Shown here: in pieces, positions 1 to 5,051 of the stretch
How the letters are laid out: the number at the start of each line of letters is the position of its first letter
Numbering within the stretch: the stretch's first letter is position 1
NCBI GenBank assembly: GCA_026986305.1
Contig: JALSOU010000020.1
Span: 1 to 5,051 of the forward strand
DNA from: Thermoplasmata archaeon
GTDB lineage: Archaea > Thermoplasmatota > Thermoplasmata > WALJ01
Length of the DNA: 5,051 bases
Direction of reading: 5' to 3'
Notes under the pieces: model-generated
The model's input: only the letters and a program-made list of their open reading frames with translations
Database searches by the model: none
What the model was told of the DNA's origin: nothing
Made by a program: the position numbers and the translations under genes

Positions 1-495
1 TCTCATGTGCATGAGCCAGAGGCCGATATCAAAAACATGGGGGGTGTGCGCCTGTAAAATCAACCTGTATGTTGAGGGTTTCTCAAGCCACATGCTTCCT
101 TTCAGCAGTATGCTGGCCATGTCCATTGCTCCCACGCCTATGGAGAGGGCTCCCTTTGCACCGTATGCAGTGCTGTGCGAATCCAGACCTACGACGAACA
201 TACCTTCCTCAACATATCTGAACATCAGCTCATGGGATATGCCCTCATATCTGTGGTATTTTATCCCATGTTCTTCAACGAATTTCTCAAATTCTTCCAC
301 ATATCTGGCATGCTCACCGGTGCAAGGAGGGGAAAAATGGTCCGTGAATGCGATTATCCTTTCAGCAGGAAACCTTATCTTCTTTCCCTCTATGTATCTT
401 TTCAACAGGGGGTAGTTGCCGTCGTGAATCATCACCATGTCCGGCTCGTACCAGTTCCTCTCAACCTCATGCTCCTTAAGGATTTCCTCTATCAT
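1..495 (-). CDS. Aconitase/LeuC-family dehydratase large subunit (3' end outside window)
   Basis: By family this would be the [4Fe-4S] large subunit of a 3-isopropylmalate dehydratase or homoaconitase, which isomerises the 2-alkylmalate or homocitrate made by the preceding gene in the cytoplasm, with a separate small subunit. 165 codons are visible. The start ATG is at 493-495, with a TAA stop directly upstream in frame. Seen motifs: PDMVMIHDG (18-26), TDHFSPP (51-57, the family DH..P region), GISHELM (85-91), DSHS (105-108) followed by GAKGA (112-116) and a glycine-rich GVGAMDMA segment (120-127). These match the first aconitase domain. The cluster cysteines lie beyond the window, so catalytic competence cannot be judged. 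The N-terminus before the HDG motif is shorter than in ordinary LeuC, and the family's usual DSHT is DSHS. The gene overlaps its upstream partner by 20 bases, implying co-transcription and probably translational coupling. The family call is secure; leucine versus lysine-type substrate is not resolved. Confidence 0.85.
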   Translation of the reverse strand, partial: MIEEILKEHEVERNWYEPDMVMIHDGNYPLLKRYIEGKKIRFPAERIIAFTDHFSPPCTGEHARYVEEFEKFVEEHGIKYHRYEGISHELMFRYVEEGMFVVGLDSHSTAYGAKGALSIGVGAMDMASILLKGSMWLEKPSTYRLILQAHTPHVFDIGLWLMHMR

Positions 496-1669
496 TTAGA
501 ACCTCTCTCACGATTTCCCAGAACCTTTCCTCAGGGAATCCGAGGACCTCTTTCCCATACCTTTCCAGCTCTTTCAGCATCATTCTTATGGGCTCCTTTG
601 ACATCCCTTCCTTCTCAGCCTTTATTTTTCTTAGAATCTCGGAAATCTCCTCATCGCTGGCATCCATGCCTTTCTCACCGAGTTTCAGCTTTATTATAGA
701 TGGTCCTGAGTGCTTTCCTATGACAAATTCCCTCTTTCTTCCAACTTCCTCTGGTTTTATCGGCTCATAAACCTCAGGGTATTTCAGCACACCCGAGACA
801 TGCACCTCCGATTCGTGCCTGTATGAATTCAGCCCGGATATTGGCTTCTGAGGGGATAGATAGCACCCGGAGCGCTCCTCAACAAGCTTTGATATTGAGT
901 ACAGCTTCGTGGTGTCCATGCCCGTGTCAAAGCCGTAAATCTTTTCAAGAGCCATGACCACCTCTTCAAGAGCTGCATTGCCGGAGCCATCTCCTAAGGA
1001 ATTCACAGCCAGCGTCGGATAAATCGCACCTCCAGCCACAGCTGAAACCGTGTTTGCAACAGCCATTCCGAAGTCGTTGTGGCAGTGAACCCCGAAGGGA
1101 ACATTGAATTTTGAGGTGAATCTCTCAAAAACCTCCTTAATCCTCTCAGGACTCGCCACGCTTGAAGTGTCGCAGAGTATTATCCTCTTCGCCCCGTGCT
1201 CTATCGCCTTAGATACGAAATCCTCAACATAGTTCAGGTCGGAGCGCATAGTGTCCTCGCTTATGAATGTCACATTTAACCCATGCTCTATCGCATAATC
1301 TATGCCTTCCATGGTCCTTTTCACAGCTTCCTCCCTGCTTACTCCATCCTTGTGTTTGAGGTGCAGGTCACTGGTTGTGTGAAAGAGATATATGTTCTCA
1401 ACATCCAGAGCGATGGCGGCATCAATGTCACTTTTAAGGTGCCTTACGGTGACCCCCACTTCTGCTTTCAATCCCATGCCAAGTATGGATTTTATGGCAT
1501 CTCTTTCACCTTCTGACATTATGGGAAAACCAGCATCTATCACTGCAACGCCAGCATCGTCCAGAGCCTCTGCTATCTCCATCTTATCCTTTACCGTGAA
1601 AACCACTCCCGGAGTCTGCTCTCCACCCCTAAGTGTCTCGTCCCAGATAAAAATCCTCTTTCGTGCCAT
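476..1669 (-). CDS. Homocitrate synthase / 2-isopropylmalate synthase family protein
   Basis: The family condenses acetyl-CoA with a 2-oxoacid (2-oxoglutarate or 2-oxoisovalerate) on a metal-dependent TIM barrel. The protein is 397 aa from the ATG at 1667-1669. The open frame continues 49 codons further upstream, but that stretch has no family similarity and covers the promoter. Seen: DETLRGGEQTPG (10-21, metal and substrate region), AGFP (46-49), SEDTMR (137-142), HCHNDFG (195-201, metal-binding histidines), SGNAALEEV (229-237) and GKHSG (318-322). GKHSG and the short helical C-terminus resemble NifV/Lys20/AksA-type homocitrate synthases. There is no room for the C-terminal leucine-feedback domain of long LeuA proteins. 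Odd residues: CDTSS (166-170) where DTVG is usual, GDGSGNA (226-232) where GERAGNA is usual, and HESEVH (285-290) where HESGIH is usual. The aconitase-family gene follows with a 20-base overlap. A homocitrate synthase-like reaction is favoured by architecture, but the changed motifs leave the substrate open. Confidence 0.88.
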   Translation of the reverse strand: MARKRIFIWDETLRGGEQTPGVVFTVKDKMEIAEALDDAGVAVIDAGFPIMSEGERDAIKSILGMGLKAEVGVTVRHLKSDIDAAIALDVENIYLFHTTSDLHLKHKDGVSREEAVKRTMEGIDYAIEHGLNVTFISEDTMRSDLNYVEDFVSKAIEHGAKRIILCDTSSVASPERIKEVFERFTSKFNVPFGVHCHNDFGMAVANTVSAVAGGAIYPTLAVNSLGDGSGNAALEEVVMALEKIYGFDTGMDTTKLYSISKLVEERSGCYLSPQKPISGLNSYRHESEVHVSGVLKYPEVYEPIKPEEVGRKREFVIGKHSGPSIIKLKLGEKGMDASDEEISEILRKIKAEKEGMSKEPIRMMLKELERYGKEVLGFPEERFWEIVREVLNDRGNP

Positions 1670-1689
1670 GATTGTGCGAATGGTAGGGG

Positions 1690-1700
1690 GTATTTTAAGA
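1690..1700 (-). promoter_or_regulatory. TATA box of the synthase-dehydratase operon
   Basis: Read on the minus strand this is TCTTAAAATAC, with the AT core (1693-1698) 24-29 bases upstream of the ATG at 1669. Archaeal transcription usually starts about 25 bases after the TATA box, so the mRNA would begin at or next to the start codon. No Shine-Dalgarno sequence precedes the ATG, which agrees with a leaderless transcript. The position also supports choosing this ATG over the longer open frame. Confidence 0.6.
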
Positions 1701-1726
1701 TTGAGCATCGCTGAGGAAAGTAGAAT

Positions 1727-1748
1727 TTTCATAGAAAGTATTAAAAAT
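1727..1748 (+). promoter_or_regulatory. Promoter of the toxin-antitoxin operon with adjoining palindrome
   Basis: TATTAAAAAT at 1739-1748 is an archaeal-type TATA box, preceded by the purine run AGAAAG (1733-1738) in the BRE position. Transcription would begin near 1767-1772, just before the antitoxin start. The perfect 11-base palindrome TTTCATAGAAA (1727-1737) abuts the TATA box and overlaps the BRE. By inference it could be the operator through which the antitoxin or the complex represses its own operon. Confidence 0.5.
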
Positions 1749-1768
1749 GTTCTCCTCTTATTAGATAT

Positions 1769-1775
1769 GAAGAGG
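1769..1775 (+). promoter_or_regulatory. Shine-Dalgarno site of the antitoxin gene
   Basis: GAAGAGG ends 8 bases before the ATG at 1784 but only 2 bases before the in-frame ATG at 1778. The spacing therefore favours the downstream start, giving MTDTLLEK rather than MDMTDTLL. Confidence 0.5.
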
Positions 1776-1783
1776 CGATGGAT

Positions 1784-1972
1784 ATGACGGACACACTCCT
1801 TGAAAAGATGGATCACATAGAGAAGATGCTTATGGAGTTAAACGCCAAGATAGACAACTTTTTAGGTTATGAGGAGATTTCAGATTCGGAAAAGAAGGAA
1901 ATAAATGAAATACGGGATGAGGTAAAGAGAGGGGAATATGTAAGGTTTGAGGATTTGTTCGGTGGGAGCTGA
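1784..1972 (+). CDS. Small acidic antitoxin of a RelE/ParE-type module (putative)
   Basis: This is a 62-aa charged protein (64 aa if the ATG at 1778 is used) whose role is inferred mainly from its toxin partner. It would bind the toxin in the cytoplasm, neutralise it and probably help repress the operon. The N-terminal half (about 4-28) is amphipathic and helix-prone with regular Leu/Met/Ile spacing, as for a coiled-coil dimerisation segment. A Glu/Lys-rich linker follows, and the C-terminus reads GEYVRFEDLFGG (about 51-62). Such an aromatic and acidic tail is typical of small antitoxins that wrap around RelE-like toxins. I see no clear ribbon-helix-helix, AbrB or Phd motif, so DNA binding is uncertain. 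The TGA stop overlaps the toxin ATG by one base (TGATG), the usual coupling in these operons. GC is about 38 % (hand count, 1801-1970), lower than the flanking genes. Confidence 0.75.
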   Translation: MTDTLLEKMDHIEKMLMELNAKIDNFLGYEEISDSEKKEINEIRDEVKRGEYVRFEDLFGGS

Positions 1973-2226
1973 TGTATGAGATAATATTTTCTCGACAGGC
2001 ATCCAAGTTCATATCCACTTTGCCAGAAGGATACAAAAACAATATAAAATCAGTTTTTGAAAAACTCAAAGAAAATCCTTACTCATATCCTTATAAAAAG
2101 ATAAAGGGAGAAACCAATCTTTACAGGGTTCGGGTGGGCAGATACAGGATTTTATATGAGATAGATAAAAATTCAAAGCTAATCGTTGTAATAAAAATAG
2201 ACAAAAGAGAGCGAGTATACGAATAA
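1972..2226 (+). CDS. RelE/ParE superfamily toxin
   Basis: The protein is 84 aa, the usual size for RelE-fold toxins. The family either cleaves mRNA in the ribosome (RelE branch) or poisons gyrase (ParE branch). Seen: a YEIIFSRQASKFI start (2-14, first strand and helix), KLKENP (31-36), a basic stretch YKKIKG (41-46), the signature YRVRVGRYRILYEI (51-64), a VVIKI strand (72-76) and the C-terminal RERVY (79-83). The positive residues K42, K43, K45, R52, R54, R57, R59, R79 and R81 and the terminal Tyr83 lie where RelE toxins place their RNA-binding and catalytic groups, so the mRNA-interferase branch is favoured. That assignment is by pattern, not alignment. The start overlaps the antitoxin stop by one base. 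GC is about 32 % (76 of 240 bases, 1981-2220), against roughly 50 % in two sampled lines of serS, suggesting lateral acquisition. No frameshift or truncation is seen, so it is probably functional. Confidence 0.88.
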   Translation: MYEIIFSRQASKFISTLPEGYKNNIKSVFEKLKENPYSYPYKKIKGETNLYRVRVGRYRILYEIDKNSKLIVVIKIDKRERVYE

Positions 2227-2240
2227 GTGGGCTCTGTAAT

Positions 2241-2250
2241 CATTAAATAT
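2241..2250 (+). promoter_or_regulatory. TATA box of serS
   Basis: CATTAAATAT lies in the 43-base gap between the toxin gene and serS, with its AT core 20-27 bases before the ATG at 2270. Initiation about 25 bases downstream would fall on or beside the start codon. There is no Shine-Dalgarno motif in front of serS, so a leaderless mRNA is likely. This gives serS its own promoter, although read-through from the toxin operon is possible because no T-run separates them. Confidence 0.6.
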
Positions 2251-2269
2251 CCCATACAGATTACCGCCT

Positions 2270-3589
2270 ATGCTCGATATAAAACTTCTGAGAGATAATC
2301 CTGAGATTGTGAAAAAATCCCAGAGGCGGAGGGGAGAGGATGAAGGCATAGTGCACAGAATCCTTGAGCTGGATAGGCTATGGAGAGAATCGCTGAAAAA
2401 GATAAACGAATTGAGAGCGCTCCGAAACAAAAAAAGTCAGGAGATAGGCAGGATAAAGAAGGAAGGTGGAGATATAGGGGCATTGAAGGGGGAGATGAAG
2501 GAAATATCTGCGGAGATAAAGGAATTGGAGGTTAAGGTTGAGGAGTACAAAAAGGAGAGGGATATGCTTCTGGCATCTTTGCCCAACCTCATACACGATT
2601 CAGTTCCCGATGGTGAGGATGAAGATGACAATGTTCCTGTGAGGTTCTGGGGAAAGGCAAGGGTTTACAGGGAATTTATGGGAGAATTTATGGATAAAAC
2701 CGACGGAAATATGGAATATGAGGAGATCGATTTCAGGCCTGAGAGTCATGTTGACATCATGGAAAAAAGAGGGTTAGCCGACATATCAAGGGCAGCCAAG
2801 GTTTCATCTTCCAGATTCTACTACCTTAAAGGAAGGCTGGCTGTGCTGGACCTAGCTCTTCAGAGATTCGCTCTGGATTTCATGGTTGAAAGAGGCTATG
2901 TTCCAGTATTGCCACCCTACATGCTCAGGAGAAAGGCGATGGAAGGAGTCACAGACCTCAGCGCTTTTGAGGAGATGATATACAAGATTGAGGACGAGGA
3001 CCTGTATATGATAGCCACATCCGAGCATCCCATGGCAGCGATGTACATGGATGAAATCCTTGAAGAAGGCGATTTGCCAATAAAGTATGCAGGGGTGAGC
3101 GCCTGCTTCAGGAAGGAGGCTGGAGCACACGGAAAGGATACGAAAGGCATATTCAGAGTGCATCAGTTCAACAAGATAGAGCAGTTCATCTTTTGTAAGC
3201 CTGAGGACTCATGGAAATTCCACGAGGAGACCATAAAAAATGTTGAGGAGATATTCAAGGCTCTGGAGATACCTTACAGGGTTGTGAATGTCTGCTCAGG
3301 TGAGCTGGGTGCGGTTGCATCAAAGAAATACGACCTGGAGGCATGGATGCCTGCTCAGGGCAAGTTCAGGGAGATGGCTTCTGCGTCCAATGCTCTGGAT
3401 TATCAGTCGCGGAGGCTGAATATAAGGTACCGCGGAAAGGGGGAGAACATATTTCTGCACACGGTAAACAGCACTGCGGTGGCCACAACCAGAGCCATGG
3501 TTGCTATAATGGAGAACCACCAAAGCGAGGATGGAAAGATAATAATACCTAAGGCGCTCCGCAAATACACGGGTTTTGATGAGATATAA
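2270..3589 (+). CDS. serS: Seryl-tRNA synthetase
   Basis: Cytoplasmic class II aminoacyl-tRNA synthetase that activates serine with ATP and charges tRNA-Ser (also the precursor of Sec-tRNA where present). It is 439 aa, a normal length. The start MLDIKLLRDNPE matches the family N-terminus. Residues about 27-102 are a charged antiparallel coiled-coil arm that grips the long variable arm of tRNA-Ser. The catalytic domain follows: motif 1 region around VLPPYMLR (213-220), TSEHP (250-254, serine pocket), motif 2 with FRKEAGAHGKD (280-290) and FRVHQFNKIEQ (295-305), SNALDYQSRR (373-382) and motif 3 NSTAVATTRAM (400-410) with Arg408. The TSEH and NSTA forms are those of archaeal versions of the common SerRS. 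It is not the rare zinc-dependent SerRS of some methanogens. SNALDYQ has Ala where Cys is common, a mild change. It has its own TATA box and a T-run terminator, so it is probably monocistronic. Confidence 0.97.
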   Translation: MLDIKLLRDNPEIVKKSQRRRGEDEGIVHRILELDRLWRESLKKINELRALRNKKSQEIGRIKKEGGDIGALKGEMKEISAEIKELEVKVEEYKKERDMLLASLPNLIHDSVPDGEDEDDNVPVRFWGKARVYREFMGEFMDKTDGNMEYEEIDFRPESHVDIMEKRGLADISRAAKVSSSRFYYLKGRLAVLDLALQRFALDFMVERGYVPVLPPYMLRRKAMEGVTDLSAFEEMIYKIEDEDLYMIATSEHPMAAMYMDEILEEGDLPIKYAGVSACFRKEAGAHGKDTKGIFRVHQFNKIEQFIFCKPEDSWKFHEETIKNVEEIFKALEIPYRVVNVCSGELGAVASKKYDLEAWMPAQGKFREMASASNALDYQSRRLNIRYRGKGENIFLHTVNSTAVATTRAMVAIMENHQSEDGKIIIPKALRKYTGFDEI

Positions 3590-3590
3590 C

Positions 3591-3602
3591 CCTCTATTTT
3601 TT
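3591..3602 (+). terminator. T-run terminator after serS
   Basis: A run of six T (3597-3602) follows the serS stop by 7 bases, within CCTCTATTTTTT. Archaeal RNA polymerase terminates intrinsically at such T-runs without needing a strong hairpin, and none is seen here. Confidence 0.5.
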
Positions 3603-3615
3603 AATCATTAAAATC

Positions 3616-3689
3616 TGTCAGACATTTGTCATGGAAAGTTTTAAATACTGTCTGATATTATCGGCAAATTGTCTGACATCCGTCGGACT
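3616..3689. repeat. Array of four GTCNGAC-type palindromes at the smc promoter (putative operator)
   Basis: There are two perfect 9-base palindromes, TGTCAGACA (3616-3624) and TGTCTGACA (3670-3678), one copy with a single change, TGTCTGATA (3649-3657), and one with only the inner core kept, CGTCGGACT (3681-3689). Centres are at 3620, 3653, 3674 and 3685, so gaps are 33, 21 and 11 bases, near 3, 2 and 1 helical turns. All four would thus face the same side of the DNA. They bracket the TATA box at 3639-3647 and cover its predicted start site near 3670. This is the expected layout for a cooperative repressor. The cognate regulator is unknown. Confidence 0.6.
3633..3647 (+). promoter_or_regulatory. 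Main smc promoter (BRE plus TATA)
   Basis: GGAAAG (3633-3638) followed by TTTTAAATA (3639-3647) is a textbook archaeal BRE/TATA pair. Initiation would fall near 3670, leaving a leader of about 120 bases before smc. One palindrome copy starts two bases after the TATA box and another sits at the predicted start site, so occupancy would block TFB or polymerase. Confidence 0.6.
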
Positions 3690-3705
3690 GTGGATGCACT
3701 CAACG

Positions 3706-3718
3706 AGGGATTTAAATG
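3706..3718 (+). promoter_or_regulatory. Possible second smc TATA box
   Basis: ATTTAAATG (3710-3718) is preceded by the purine stretch AGGG (3706-3709) and could start transcription near 3738-3743, giving a leader of about 50 bases. It is closer to the gene than the main promoter and lies outside the palindrome array, so it could provide unregulated expression. It could equally be chance in an AT-containing region. Confidence 0.3.
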
Positions 3719-3775
3719 CCTGAAATACCCGTAAAAAGGAGCGCAAAGCAGCGCGTAAGCCCGAAATCCAGTTTT

Positions 3776-3784
3776 GAGGAGGTG
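3776..3784 (+). promoter_or_regulatory. Strong Shine-Dalgarno site of smc
   Basis: GAGGAGGTG ends 5 bases before the ATG at 3790, a near-perfect complement to the 16S rRNA tail. It fixes the smc start and shows that this organism uses leadered, SD-driven initiation here, in contrast to serS. Confidence 0.8.
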
Positions 3785-3789
3785 GCGTC

Positions 3790-5051
3790 ATGTATCTGAA
3801 AGAGATACAGTTAGAGAACTTCAAGTCAATGAAAGGGAGTACGAGGATAGAGCTAAAAGAGGGTTTTACTGCAGTAACTGGGCCAAATGGAAGCGGAAAA
3901 TCCAACATCTCCGACGCCATCCTCTTTGTTCTGGGCCCTAAAAGCTCAAAGGCAATAAGGGCTGGAAACCTTCTGGAACTAATATGGAACGGGGGCAAAG
4001 GAGGAAAACCCGCTGACAAATGCAGGGTTACGCTGGTTTTTGACAACAAGGACAGGACCATTCCTGTTGGCTATGATGAGGTGCATCTCACAAGGGTTAT
4101 AAAGCGCTCCAAGGAGAGCAAGCAGGGATATTCCAGCTACTTCTACATAAACGGCAATAAATCAACGCTGAAGGAGTTTGAGGAGCTTCTGGCATACGCG
4201 GGCATATCTGCCAGCAGATACAACATAGTGCAGCAGGGAGATGTCACAGGCATAGTGAAGATGGGGGCCGTGGAGAGGAGAAGGATATTGGAGAGCGTGG
4301 CTGGAACAACGCATCTGGATGCCGAGATGGAGAAGGCTAGAGCAAAGAGGGTTGAGGTTGAGGACAATCTGGAGAAGATAGCCATAAGGATGGATGAGAT
4401 AGAGAGCAGGCTGAAGGACCTTGATGAGGACAGGAGCGCAGCCCTGAGATACAAGGAGCTGAAGGAGAAGATGGAGCTGGCACAGGCTCAGCTCGCCTAT
4501 AAGAAGCTCATATCCATGAATTCTGAAAGGGAGAGCATAAAGAAGAGCATGCTGGACTTTGAAAACGAGAGGGAGAATCTCAAAAAGCAGATGGAAGAGC
4601 TGAAAGAAAGGATAAGCTCCATAGGTGAGGAGATAAAGAAGGCAGAAGAGGAGATGGCCAGCAGGTGGGGAGACGAGGCTAAGAAGGTCAAGGAGCAGAT
4701 CGATTCATACAGGATTGAGATAGCCAGAATAGACAACTTCTTGGAGAGCGCTCACGATGCCATAGACGAGCTTTCAAAGAGGATGGCCGCTGAGAAGAAG
4801 AGGCTTGAGGATGAGGAGAAAAGGCTCAAAGAGATAAAGAAGAGGAGAGAAGAGGAGTTCAAGGCCTTTGAATCCAAGAAATCAGAGCTAGATGAGGTGA
4901 GAAAGGAGCTAAAAGACCTTAGGGATAGGCATTCACGCTCATCAAAGAGGGGAAAGGAGCTTTCAGAGAGGTTTTCAGGGCTTTCAAAGAGGCGGAATGA
5001 GCTTATGGTGGAGTTGAGCTCTCTCAGGGAAAGAAAGGCATCCCTTGAGGA
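3790..5051 (+). CDS. smc: Chromosome segregation/condensation ATPase SMC (N-terminal part, 3' end outside window)
   Basis: SMC dimers fold and organise the chromosome by ATP-driven loop formation, usually with the kleisin ScpA. The window holds 420 codons, likely a third or so of the usual 1100-1200. Seen: a strand-rich N-terminus with NFKS (10-13), Walker A GPNGSGKS (31-38), SDAILFVLG (41-49), an R-loop candidate AIRAGNL (55-61), a second lobe with YFYING (117-122), the Q-loop QQGDVTGIV (148-156) and ERRRILESVAGT (162-173), all typical of the SMC head. From about residue 177 to the window end the sequence is a long Glu/Lys/Arg-rich coiled coil with heptad leucines. Rad50 is less likely, as the head motifs follow the SMC pattern. 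The hinge, second coil, signature motif and Walker B lie outside. The start is fixed by a strong Shine-Dalgarno site, and the upstream palindrome array suggests regulated expression. Confidence 0.95.
   Translation, partial: MYLKEIQLENFKSMKGSTRIELKEGFTAVTGPNGSGKSNISDAILFVLGPKSSKAIRAGNLLELIWNGGKGGKPADKCRVTLVFDNKDRTIPVGYDEVHLTRVIKRSKESKQGYSSYFYINGNKSTLKEFEELLAYAGISASRYNIVQQGDVTGIVKMGAVERRRILESVAGTTHLDAEMEKARAKRVEVEDNLEKIAIRMDEIESRLKDLDEDRSAALRYKELKEKMELAQAQLAYKKLISMNSERESIKKSMLDFENERENLKKQMEELKERISSIGEEIKKAEEEMASRWGDEAKKVKEQIDSYRIEIARIDNFLESAHDAIDELSKRMAAEKKRLEDEEKRLKEIKKRREEEFKAFESKKSELDEVRKELKDLRDRHSRSSKRGKELSERFSGLSKRRNELMVELSSLRERKASLE

Noticed and set aside
5..699. Plus-strand open frames of 136 and 174 codons at the left end
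   Set aside because: They lie opposite the aconitase-family and synthase genes, whose conserved motifs are unmistakable on the minus strand.
1670..1816. 49-codon N-terminal extension of the synthase frame, beginning MIHLFKEC
   Set aside because: It covers the TATA box and the divergent promoter, shows no family similarity, and the family N-terminus begins just before DETLRGGEQ, matching the ATG at 1669.
2239..3612. Direct repeat AATCATTAAA at 2239-2248 and 3603-3612
   Set aside because: Ten AT-rich bases in two intergenic regions. The first is explained by the serS TATA box, and no other shared sequence flanks them.
3631..3723. 30-codon frame starting ATG at 3631 between serS and smc
   Set aside because: No ribosome binding site, it contains the TATA box and three of the palindromes, and its composition is not protein-like. 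It is most likely chance.
3645..3734. Open frame ending at a TAA (3732-3734) with coding-like VDALNEGFK text
   Set aside because: No ATG start and no SD; only GTG or TTG starts inside the operator array are available. Too short to support.
3618..4061. Minus-strand 147-codon frame across the smc start
   Set aside because: It is antisense to the SMC Walker A region and the smc promoter, and shows no recognisable motif.
4143..4736. Minus-strand Ser/Leu-rich frames opposite the SMC coiled coil
   Set aside because: Antisense shadows of a Glu/Lys-rich coiled coil typically read as Ser/Leu/Phe-rich frames.
1..5051. CRISPR array, tRNA, rRNA or insertion sequence
   Set aside because: No regularly spaced 20-40 base repeats, no cloverleaf with a T-loop consensus, and no transposase or terminal inverted repeats were seen by reading.

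Overview
The window looks archaeal, most likely a euryarchaeote; a Thermoplasmata-type genome is my tentative guess. The reasons are a seryl-tRNA synthetase with archaeal-style motifs, a chromosomal SMC protein, AT-rich TATA boxes (several with a purine-rich BRE-like flank) about 20-31 bases before leaderless-looking starts, and coding DNA that favours AGG/AGA for Arg and ATA for Ile. No taxonomic search was possible.

Layout. Bases 1-1669, minus strand: a two-gene operon encoding a homocitrate/2-isopropylmalate synthase-family enzyme and, overlapping it by 20 bases, the large subunit of an aconitase-family dehydratase that runs out of the window. Together they would do the first two steps of a 2-oxoacid chain elongation (leucine, 2-aminoadipate/lysine or a related pathway). 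Both carry unusual residues at motif positions, so the substrate is open. Bases 1670-1783: a divergent promoter region. Bases 1784-2226, plus strand: a compact type II toxin-antitoxin pair (small acidic antitoxin, RelE/ParE-fold toxin), clearly AT-richer than its surroundings. Bases 2270-3589: seryl-tRNA synthetase (serS) with a leaderless-type promoter and a T-run terminator. Bases 3590-3789: a 200-base intergenic region holding the smc promoter and an array of short palindromes with core GTCNGAC. Bases 3790-5051: the N-terminal 420 codons of smc, running off the right end.

How it fits together: the window combines amino-acid metabolism, a mobile-type toxin-antitoxin module, translation and chromosome organisation, and does not read as one functional system. 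The most striking non-coding signal is the four GTCNGAC-like palindromes around the smc TATA box, whose centres lie 33, 21 and 11 bases apart, close to whole helical turns. This looks like a cooperative operator. The divergent enzyme pair at the left end is the best candidate for unusual biochemistry.
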